From Pseudomonadota bacterium (lineage in GTDB: Bacteria; Pseudomonadota; Gammaproteobacteria; Acidiferrobacterales; UBA6901), in assembly GCA_021783175.1 (NCBI GenBank), contig JAJXUF010000032.1, positions 1 to 30,314 on the forward strand: 30,314 nucleotides of DNA, written 5' to 3'. This document shows positions 23,863 through 30,314 of this stretch, one piece after another. How positions within the stretch are numbered: the stretch's first letter is position 1; each line of letters starts with the position of its first letter. The translations under genes and the position numbers were made by a program. Below the pieces are notes generated by a model. It made no database searches, was not told the DNA's origin, and saw only the letters and a program-made list of their open reading frames with translations.

Positions 23863-25155
23863 ATGCCCCTGCAAATCAACATTGAAAATCGGAGATGCGA
23901 TAATGTCCAGGAGGGCTATCAGCAGAACGGCACCATGATTCCGGACGCCAGGCAACGTCTCTCAGCACTAAATTCCCTCTTAAGCCTATCCGCCGGAGAG
24001 GCAACTCTCGACGAGAAGCTATCGCAGGCACTGGATCTAGTCTTGCGCGTCACGTGGGTGCCGGCGAAGCAAAAGGGTGCAATTTTCCTGGTCGATGATG
24101 CGTGCGGTCTTTCCATGCGTGCCTGCCAGGGATTCACAGATGACATGAGGGCTGGATGCTCTCAGGTGCCACAAGGCGAATGTGTATGTGGCAAGGTTGC
24201 CGCAATGGGAAGAGAGGTCTTCGTCCGTAGCGATGACCCGGAGTACGGCACCTGCTTTCTGAATGCACCGAATTATGCGCGTTACGGTGTCCCGATTATG
24301 GCAGGAAGTAAGATGTTGGGTGTGATCGTTCAGTATGTTGAGAATGAATCAATCGAGGATAACTCCGGAACGGAATTTCTGCGCGCGGTTGCCAGTACCT
24401 TGGCCGGAATTATCCAGAGAATGAACGCCGAAGACAAGATCAGGATTCTGCTTCAGAAGAATCAGTTACTGACCCGACGGTTGATGGCGGTGCAGGAGGA
24501 GGACTATAAGAGAATTGCGCGCGAGCTACACGATGAATTGGGTCAATCTGTCACCGCGATTAAGGCGGATGCCGTATTGATTTCGAAGCATAGCCGGGAC
24601 GCGCGCGCCGAGGATGTCAACCGCTGGGCTACATCGATAATGGCGGTAGCCGACCATATCTACTCTGTTATCTATGCCGCTATACGGCGACTGCGGCCAA
24701 GCACGCTCGATGAGCTTGGGTTGGTGGCAGCTGTCGACGACCTCCTTGTTAACTGGCGGCAAAGGTATCCCTGGCTCCATTTTAATCTCGAGACATGTGG
24801 AAACTTGGATTTCCTCAGCGAAAGCATCAACATCGCCATCTATCGCATAATCCAGGAGTGCCTGGTGAATGCCTGTCGTCACGCGGCGGCCTCAAATGTG
24901 GTGATTTGCTTGGAAAAGGTAAGTGATGTCGAGTGTCATTCCGCAGGCAATACAGTTGCGAGCTGGGTAGTGGTGACGATCTGTGATGACGGGCACGGTA
25001 TGGATGTGGGTACTGCTTTAAGCAAAGCCGATAGTTTCGGTCTCCTTGGTATGCGTGAGCGCATTGAGGGGCTAGGCGGAGACATGCTGATTGAAAGCGA
25101 AATTAATAAAGGTACACGGGTGATCGCCTCCATCCCCACAGGTCAAACAATATGA
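23863..25155 (+). CDS. GAF-domain NarX/NreB-type sensor histidine kinase
   Basis: A soluble kinase of about 430 residues; ATG 23863 is chosen, GTG 23854 is possible. No membrane helix is present. The N-terminal GAF domain (about 30-190) is rich in cysteines: DDACGL, RACQGF, AGCSQ, GECVCGK and GTCFLN. The HisKA_3 box is RIARELHDELGQSVTAIKAD with the phospho-histidine at about residue 223. The ATPase follows: ECLVNACRHAAASNV as N-box, ICDDGHGMD, and SFGLLGMRERIEGLGGDM. This is the NarL-partner kinase class, and its stop overlaps the regulator start (ATGA, 25152-25155). The cysteines could bind a redox cofactor, but GECxCG occurs in many GAF kinases, so this is only a suggestion. Confidence 0.88.
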   Translation: MPLQINIENRRCDNVQEGYQQNGTMIPDARQRLSALNSLLSLSAGEATLDEKLSQALDLVLRVTWVPAKQKGAIFLVDDACGLSMRACQGFTDDMRAGCSQVPQGECVCGKVAAMGREVFVRSDDPEYGTCFLNAPNYARYGVPIMAGSKMLGVIVQYVENESIEDNSGTEFLRAVASTLAGIIQRMNAEDKIRILLQKNQLLTRRLMAVQEEDYKRIARELHDELGQSVTAIKADAVLISKHSRDARAEDVNRWATSIMAVADHIYSVIYAAIRRLRPSTLDELGLVAAVDDLLVNWRQRYPWLHFNLETCGNLDFLSESINIAIYRIIQECLVNACRHAAASNVVICLEKVSDVECHSAGNTVASWVVVTICDDGHGMDVGTALSKADSFGLLGMRERIEGLGGDMLIESEINKGTRVIASIPTGQTI

Positions 25156-25811
25156 CACCATTTGCTACCGAATTGCGGCTGACGCGAGTATTGCTGGCCG
25201 ATGATCATGAAATCGTTCGTGCCGGACTTCGGCGCCTGCTGTCCGATTCGGGGGCAATCGAGTTTATCGCCGAGGCGTCGAGTGGCGAGCAGGCCTACAG
25301 TGACTACGGCCTGGCGAGACCCGATGTCGTCATCCTTGATCTGGCCATGCCTGGAATTGGAGGCATCGAGGCGGCACGCCGCATTATTGCCAAGGACCCT
25401 GGGGCGCGCATTCTTGTATTAAGCATGTACGAGGAACCCATATTTGCGGTTCGCGCATTGCAGGCGGGCGCTAAAGGTTTTGTAACGAAGCGCTGTGCAC
25501 CGGAAATGCTGCTTGCCGCGGTCAGCGCTGTGGCCCGGGGTGAAACATTCGTTGAACCCGGGCTCGCCAAGCAGATTGCGATTGCCGGCGTCGCCTCGGG
25601 CAACGATCCAATGATGGGCCTGACGGAGCGAGAATTTGAAGTCTTCCGCATGTTAGCGGAAGGCAAAACTGTCTTGCAGATTTCCCGGACGCTGCTCTTG
25701 AGCGACAAGACCGTTTCGACTTATCAGACACGCATTCTGCGAAAGCTTGGCGTGCAGAATTCTGCCGAGCTGGCCAGGCTTGCGATACGCAGAGGACTCA
25801 TTCAGGCGTAG
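25152..25811 (+). CDS. NarL/LuxR-type response regulator
   Basis: A 219-residue regulator translationally coupled to the GAF kinase. The receiver (about 10-125) has LLADDHEIVRAGLRRLLSD, the phospho-acceptor in VVILDLAMPGIGGIEAARR, VLSMYEE and AKGFVTKRCAPE. The LuxR-type helix-turn-helix (about 155-210) reads LTEREFEVFRMLAEGKTV, SDKTVSTYQTRILRKLGV and ELARLAIRRGLI. It should bind DNA as a dimer when phosphorylated by the kinase. Targets are not shown. UvrY/GacA-like and NarL-like regulators share this layout, and the HisKA_3 partner favours the NarL class. Confidence 0.92.
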   Translation: MTPFATELRLTRVLLADDHEIVRAGLRRLLSDSGAIEFIAEASSGEQAYSDYGLARPDVVILDLAMPGIGGIEAARRIIAKDPGARILVLSMYEEPIFAVRALQAGAKGFVTKRCAPEMLLAAVSAVARGETFVEPGLAKQIAIAGVASGNDPMMGLTEREFEVFRMLAEGKTVLQISRTLLLSDKTVSTYQTRILRKLGVQNSAELARLAIRRGLIQA

Positions 25812-25820
25812 TGCTCTGCG

Positions 25821-25867
25821 AACCCCGGGGCGGGCAGCACGCAACTGGGCCCGGCCCAAGGGTTTTT
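25821..25867 (+). terminator. Candidate rho-independent terminator after the two-component operon
   Basis: An inner stem TGGGC-CCG-GCCCA (25846-25858) is followed by GG and TTTTT (25863-25867). An outer pairing AACCC (25821-25825) with GGGTT (25860-25864) is also possible. Position ten bases after the regulator stop fits transcript termination. Confidence 0.45.
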
Positions 25868-25932
25868 CTTGATGCACCTTTCCCGTTATTCCTCTGCTGC
25901 CTCTCTGCCTGAGTTGGCGCTTGGGAAACGGC

Positions 25933-26178
25933 TTACTTCCGTGTTCCCGTGGTGTCCACGGACACTGGCTGGTTTTCAGCACTGGCCTGCCCGGCGGACG
26001 ACAGAATCCCGGTATTAGCGTGGACTGTGAAGATCGAGGCGGCAGGATTGCCCAAATTGGCCACGTAGGCGAACTTGCCCGACGGGCCCAACGCTATTCC
26101 GTGAGATGCTCCGTCCGTAGTGTACGAGCCTGTGCCGATTAGCGCACCGCTGGACGAATTGATGAAGTAGCCCATCAT
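25933..26178 (-). pseudogene. Fragment of a lactonase/YncE-like beta-propeller protein
   Basis: The 81-codon minus-strand frame reads GYFINSSSGALIGTGSYTTD, then HGIALGPSGKFAYVANLGN and IFTVHANTGILSSAGQASAE. This is about one and a half blades of a repeat-type seven-bladed beta-propeller (PF10282-like: NxxTGALTPxxGSPF...P.GKFAYVAN). Intact proteins have 300 or more residues and an export signal. Here the frame starts without a signal, a TGA lies 7 codons upstream of the first ATG, and it stops inside the next blade (VDTTGTRK). I read it as a leftover of a deleted gene. Confidence 0.6.
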
Positions 26179-26525
26179 GTCGCCGCCCGTACTTCAGTGC
26201 CAGCATCAGTCGCATATTTTCCGACGGATACCTCGGGCCGGTACACGCCTTCTCGACGCTGCCGAGAAATTCTAGCGCAACGGGGATATATGAATCAGAC
26301 CCGGGCGGAAAATCCGCAATGCAACAGAGCGCACAACGACAATGCAGCAACCGGCTGACGGCGGCCGGCGCCGTATGGCCACGTTGCCGAAAGGAAGTTG
26401 CGGGACCCATTAAGGTGCTGGATTTACAGCAAAAACACGTTTACATTGTCGCCTGGCAGGGATTTAAATTAATTCAAAAATGCGCGCAGCGTACCATCGG
26501 TAGTTCACGTACAGTGGGAGCATCC

Positions 26526-27866
26526 ATGAAAAAGATTCTTCTTATCAATCCGGCGTACAAGGAAAGTCTTCACTCCAACATAAAAGTGCTGGCTATTCCC
26601 CCGCTTAATCTGGCAATGATTGCCCGTTATACGCCAGAGGAGTACGAAGTGGAGATTGTGGACGAGGCCGTTGAGGATTTGGATCTCAACGCGTCCGCGG
26701 ACCTTGTCGGGATTACGTGTATGACGCCGCTCGCGCCGCGTGCCTATGAACTTGCCACGCACTTCCGCCAGCGCGGGATTCCGGTGGTTATGGGGGGAAT
26801 TCACGTATCGTACATGACAGATGAGGCGTTGCGCTTCGCCGACGCCGTGGTCGTGGGTGAGGCGGAGAATCTCTGGCCGCAGCTGTTGGCGGATTTCGAG
26901 CGCGGCAGGATGCAGAAGGTCTACCGCATCTGTGAGCAACCGGATATTGAAAATCTTGCGGCTCCGCGCCGCGATCTGTTTCGTGGGGACTACTTCGTTG
27001 AAACTGTGCAGACCGGCCGCGGCTGTCCGATCAACTGTAATTTCTGCTCGGTTACCGCCTTTAACGGCCCGAGATATCGTACCCGCAACATTGACAATGT
27101 CATTGATGAAATCAACGCTATCAAGGCAAAAAGAATATTCATCGTCGACGACAACATCGTCGGCGCAGGGAGGAAATTCGTACGGCGCGCGAAGGATTTT
27201 TTCGATCGCCTCACGGAGTGCAACAAAGAGTGGGCAGGGCAGACCTGCCTCAACATCGTCGAGCACGAGGATGTACTGCAATCCGCCCAGGACAGTGGTT
27301 GCAAGGCATTTCTGATTGGTTTCGAGTCCATTGATCCGGTCACCGTCGATGCAATGCACAAGGCTGTTAATCTTCGCCCCAATACGCGCAACTTCCGAGA
27401 CTCCATAAAAAAGATCCACGATCACGGCATTGCCATTGTTGGCTGCTTCATTTTTGGCGCCGATGGCCAAGGCACGGACGTATTCCGGCGCACCATTGAT
27501 TTCGCGATGGAAAATGAAATCGATGCGATCCAGATGACGCTTGAAACGCCGCTGCCTGGCACGGCTTTCTATCGCCAGATGGTGGAGGAGAATCGGTTGC
27601 TTCTTGCGAATTTCCCCAATGACTGGCGGCATTACACCATTTTCGAGCCGGTATTCCGCATGTCACACATGTCACCGCGCGAGGCGTATGAAGGGTTGCT
27701 CGCAGCCTATGCAGAAGTTTCCTCATTGAGTAATTCTCTCAAGCGCGGATGGCGGACTTGGCGCAATACCCATAGTCTATTCAGTACCGGGATCTCATTT
27801 TCCTGGAACTACCACGCCTACAAGACGATCCGCAATACGTCCACGCCGTTGGCGACGATGGGATAG
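26526..27866 (+). CDS. B12-binding-domain radical SAM protein
   Basis: The ATG at 26526, with GGGAG upstream, gives 446 residues starting MKKILLINPAYKESLHSN. The N-terminal cobalamin-binding fold spans about 1-125 (AIPPLNLAMIARYTP, SADLVGITCMTPLAPRAYEL, VVMGGIHVSYMTDEALRFAD, VVVGEAENLWPQLL). It lacks the DxHxxG motif of base-off B12 enzymes, as many of this class do. The radical SAM core follows with GRGCPINCNFCSV, a C-x3-C-x2-C cluster site (C167, C171, C174), IFIVDDNIVG, FLIGFES and the ETPLPGTAFY region. Relatives (BchE-, HpnP- and methylase-like) methylate or cyclise unreactive carbons. The substrate is unknown. It is an apparently solitary gene beside a propeller fragment. Confidence 0.87.
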   Translation: MKKILLINPAYKESLHSNIKVLAIPPLNLAMIARYTPEEYEVEIVDEAVEDLDLNASADLVGITCMTPLAPRAYELATHFRQRGIPVVMGGIHVSYMTDEALRFADAVVVGEAENLWPQLLADFERGRMQKVYRICEQPDIENLAAPRRDLFRGDYFVETVQTGRGCPINCNFCSVTAFNGPRYRTRNIDNVIDEINAIKAKRIFIVDDNIVGAGRKFVRRAKDFFDRLTECNKEWAGQTCLNIVEHEDVLQSAQDSGCKAFLIGFESIDPVTVDAMHKAVNLRPNTRNFRDSIKKIHDHGIAIVGCFIFGADGQGTDVFRRTIDFAMENEIDAIQMTLETPLPGTAFYRQMVEENRLLLANFPNDWRHYTIFEPVFRMSHMSPREAYEGLLAAYAEVSSLSNSLKRGWRTWRNTHSLFSTGISFSWNYHAYKTIRNTSTPLATMG

Positions 27867-28590
27867 GCGTACCCTGTCGGCCAGGATTGCGCATAGTGAG
27901 TGTGTGAAGCGTACGCTTGGGACTGGGGCGACCGCGGGCGGCACCATCGCTGTCGGCGGTTGCCAGTGGCTACCCCTGCGGTACAGCTACTGATCGCTGC
28001 GCCAGGCATCGCAGCAGCCATTCAGTTCTACGGCATGAGGCCGTTAACCCAACCGTAGTGGGAACGCTATCAGAAAGGTGTGGCTGCGCTCGATGGGCGC
28101 CAATTTGGCGAGGCATGGAAAATACCTAGCCGCAGTGACCTTTCGCAAATCAGGTCAGAAAAAAGACGCAGTGGCAATGATTCGATACCTGGAGAGTCTT
28201 AAATTCCAAGTTTCCGGCCGTTCGTCAACTTGTGACAAAGCTTGAAAAGCTTGTTGACAGCTAGTGCGGCCAGACCGCACCAATGTGCCCCCGCAGGCAG
28301 CTTTGCAAGATTGGCTGGCGCGGGCCGCGCAAATCGCTCGCCCGGCCGTGTGAAATGGATGTCTCGCACCTGACCGGCGTTTCCTGGTTTCGTGGCAGCC
28401 GGAATTGACCGGCCAGCTGGCTATTTTAGTCGTCCTACGACGTTTGCCGTCCTTATTTCTGGCCTGGAGGTGGCCTGTCGACCCTGTTTTGTAGGGTCGT
28501 TCACGGCGCGGTTGATTCCTGTCGCGTGCCTCACTATGCTCATTGCTCAATTTTGCCATTCTGACAACCACAAGAAACGAGGAGGCCTTT
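27867..28590. other. Long gap upstream of the ABC importer genes
   Basis: About 720 bases with no intact gene on either strand. It contains CGCCAA-T-TTGGCG (28098-28110), a hairpin GTGCGG-CCAGA-CCGCAC (28264-28280) just after two AAGCTT hexamers and a TTGACA, and a second hairpin at 28479-28499. GAGGAGG (28579-28585) is the ribosome site of the binding-protein gene. Confidence 0.45.
28479..28499 (+). promoter_or_regulatory. Hairpin in the leader of the ABC importer operon
   Basis: CGACCCT-GTTTTGT-AGGGTCG has perfect 7-base arms and a 7-base loop, ending 91 bases before the binding-protein start codon. It could be an operator or a leader RNA hairpin. No known riboswitch consensus is recognised. 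Confidence 0.4.
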
Positions 28591-29847
28591 ATGAATACCC
28601 GGCAGCGCGCTGCACGTATTTGGCTCTCTGTGAAAACCCTGGCGCTACTGGCGCTTGGCATGTTTTATGTCACAGCACAGGCCGCAACCGCACCTAAGGA
28701 AATTCGCCTTGGCACGCTATATGCCGACTCCGGACCGTTCGCTGTTGCATCTCTGTCGCAGTACAAGGGTCTCGAGTTCTGGGTAAATGGCGTCAACCGC
28801 AAGGGTGGCGTCTACGTCAAAGAATTTCGGCGCAAGATTCCTATCAAGCTCATCGCCTACAACGATCGCAGTTCCACCACGACAGCCGCCACTCTGTACA
28901 ATCAGCTCATTACGCAGGATCACGTCGATCTTCTGGCAGCAGATTTTGGCTCCGTATTGACCTCGGTGGCAGTACCCATCGCTCAGGAACACAAGGTGCT
29001 ACTTTTCGACGCGACGGGTACCGGGGCGAAGTTCTTCACCAAGGACAATCCGTATATTGTGTTAACGTCCCTGCCGACCTCTGCAATCTGGCCGGATGAG
29101 CTGGCGGACTATCTGAAAACCCAGAAACAGATCAAGCGGATTGCGCTTATTTATTCAACCAATGATTTCACCGGTTCTCAGGCCGATACTCTGCGTGAGC
29201 GTCTCAAAGGAAGTCACGTGCATCTGGTCTATGACCACGGCGTGCCAACCAGCACGTCCAGCTACACGGTGCTGTTGCACAATATAGAGGAGGCCAAGCC
29301 CGAGGCCGTCGTTGAATTCGGTTACCCGCCCAATGACATTGCCTTCCTGCACGACCTGAGCGCCAGCGGCATGAAGTTTAATATGCTTTTCACGATCTTC
29401 CCCGGGCAGCTTTTCGACCTATTCCGCAAGAATGTTGGCGATCAGACGCTTGCGTACAAATACACTTATCCAACGCCGCCGCTGCTGGCATATAACAAGG
29501 TTAACTTCGGCATGGGACTCAGTTCGTTCCAGAAAGTGTTCCAGAAGTCGACTGGCAGCGCCCCGAACTTTCTCAATATTGCAGGCTACAATGCCGGCCT
29601 GATCATCCAGAAGACGCTGGAAACCTCGGCTAGCCTGAAGCAGATGGCGTTGCGGCACGCTGTCGACGGCTTTTCCGGAAAACTGCACACCCTGGACGGA
29701 GCGTTTAAAATCGACTCTGTAACCGGTGCTCAGATCGGCGAAGTTCTGGCAGTTGGCCAGTTCATTCCCGGCAAGAAGGGGCTTGAGGTTCGTATGCTCT
29801 ATCCGCCGGACGTGGCAACCGGCAAGGCGGTTTATCCGGCACCATAA
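28591..29847 (+). CDS. ABC importer periplasmic binding protein (branched-chain amino acid/amide type)
   Basis: GAGGAGG six bases before ATG 28591 fixes the start, giving 418 residues. A signal peptide with a hydrophobic core (LSVKTLALLALGMFYVTAQA) ends near residue 31. The mature part is a Peripla_BP_6 (LivK-type) bilobed receptor: IRLGTLYADSGPFAV at the N-lobe, the FWVNGVNRKGGV helix region, FGSVLTSVAVPIAQEHKVL, IALIYSTNDFTGSQADTL at the second lobe, and NIAGYNAGLIIQKTLE near the end. The ligand could be an amino acid, urea or another small amide. A LivH-type permease gene begins 10 bases downstream, so this is the first gene of an importer operon. Confidence 0.9.
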   Translation: MNTRQRAARIWLSVKTLALLALGMFYVTAQAATAPKEIRLGTLYADSGPFAVASLSQYKGLEFWVNGVNRKGGVYVKEFRRKIPIKLIAYNDRSSTTTAATLYNQLITQDHVDLLAADFGSVLTSVAVPIAQEHKVLLFDATGTGAKFFTKDNPYIVLTSLPTSAIWPDELADYLKTQKQIKRIALIYSTNDFTGSQADTLRERLKGSHVHLVYDHGVPTSTSSYTVLLHNIEEAKPEAVVEFGYPPNDIAFLHDLSASGMKFNMLFTIFPGQLFDLFRKNVGDQTLAYKYTYPTPPLLAYNKVNFGMGLSSFQKVFQKSTGSAPNFLNIAGYNAGLIIQKTLETSASLKQMALRHAVDGFSGKLHTLDGAFKIDSVTGAQIGEVLAVGQFIPGKKGLEVRMLYPPDVATGKAVYPAP

Positions 29848-29856
29848 AGAATACAG

Positions 29857-30314
29857 ATGCTGCAGTACACGCTGTTCGCCGGCTTGTTGTTCGGCCTGTA
29901 TTTCAGCTTGGCTGCGCTCGGGCTAAATCTTGTGTTCGGGGTGATGCGGCTTATCAACCTCGCGCATGGAGATTTTCTGATGTTGGGCGCATTCCTGGCT
30001 TATGGGCTGTACACGCTGGCCGGCCTCAATCCCTTGTTCGCCATACCGGCGGAGCTGCTTTTATTCGTGCTGCTTGGGGTGATTTTATATTATGTAGTTG
30101 TGCCGCGGCTGCTTGCGGCGCGAGACCCGGAAATGCTTTCGTTTATTCTTTTCTTCGGGTTGTCGCAGGTCATTGAGGCGCTCGCCGTGATTGTCTTTGG
30201 CAACGACGAGCGCTCGATTCCTGCCACGGTGTTTGGCGATCACCCGGTTTCGATCCTGGGTCAGACGTTTCCGATGTCTTGGGTGGTTAGTGCCGCAGTG
30301 AGTCTCGCAGCCAT
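29857..30314 (+). CDS. LivH-type ABC permease, 5' part only
   Basis: Open from ATG 29857 to the window end (152 complete codons). It starts MLQYTLFAGLLFGLYFSLAA and shows the LivH hallmark GVMRLINLAHGDFLMLGAF near residues 28-46, followed by hydrophobic helices (LLFVLLGVILYYVVVP, SFILFFGLSQVIEALAVIVF). LivH-type permeases form the inner-membrane channel with LivM and the LivG and LivF ATPases; those genes should lie to the right. The spacing of 10 bases after the binding-protein stop indicates one operon. No strong ribosome site is visible. Confidence 0.9.
   Translation, partial: MLQYTLFAGLLFGLYFSLAALGLNLVFGVMRLINLAHGDFLMLGAFLAYGLYTLAGLNPLFAIPAELLLFVLLGVILYYVVVPRLLAARDPEMLSFILFFGLSQVIEALAVIVFGNDERSIPATVFGDHPVSILGQTFPMSWVVSAAVSLAA

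Noticed and set aside
26505..27632. Minus-strand frame of 375 codons
   Set aside because: It is antisense to the radical SAM gene; the sense frame holds the cluster motif and B12 fold.
1..30314. CRISPR array, rRNA or intact insertion sequence
   Set aside because: No regularly spaced repeats, no rRNA-like sequence and no transposase or paired terminal repeats were seen anywhere in the window.

Overview
The window looks like a chromosomal segment of a proteobacterium, most likely a gammaproteobacterium of moderately high GC. The main evidence is a Pil/Chp chemosensory cluster of the kind that controls type IV pili (pilG, pilH, pilI, pilJ, chpA order). Copper-delivery genes for a haem-copper oxidase, a remnant of a plasma-membrane-type proton P-type ATPase, a beta-CASP RNase and a branched-chain-amino-acid-type ABC importer would suit an acid- or metal-exposed chemolithotroph. 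That lifestyle is inference; no gene here fixes the taxon.

The left 9 kb is accessory and partly decayed. It opens inside a HigB-type toxin gene on the minus strand with a palindromic operator lying within a recognisable promoter that may give a leaderless mRNA. Next come a class I methyltransferase, a tRNA 3'-end-like fragment that may be an old attachment site, an unknown ORF and frame-broken coding debris. After these are a MarR regulator, two candidate operators, a four-helix membrane protein, an EVE-HNH (modification-dependent restriction type) endonuclease carrying two striking inverted repeats, an FMN reductase, a small membrane protein, a beta-CASP MBL nuclease (minus) and a broken proton ATPase.

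From 10 to 15 kb there is a compact operon ctaG - PCuAC chaperone - SCO for copper insertion into cytochrome oxidase, without the oxidase itself. A convergent CBS-domain protein, a tiny Lar-like zinc-ribbon protein and a zinc-independent MDR oxidoreductase follow.

From 15.3 to 23.2 kb lies one tightly packed chemosensory operon: PilG-like regulator, two tandem PilH-like regulators, PilI-like CheW, PilJ-like receptor, a ChpA-like CheA hybrid kinase of 955 residues, a second CheW-like protein, and an unusual protein with an N-terminal CheW domain and a single C-terminal membrane helix. After a 630-base gap with a hairpin comes a coupled GAF-containing NarX-type kinase and NarL-type regulator, then a terminator candidate.

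The right end holds a beta-propeller gene fragment (minus), a B12-binding radical SAM enzyme, a 720-base gap with hairpins, and the start of an ABC import operon: periplasmic binding protein and LivH-type permease, cut by the window end.
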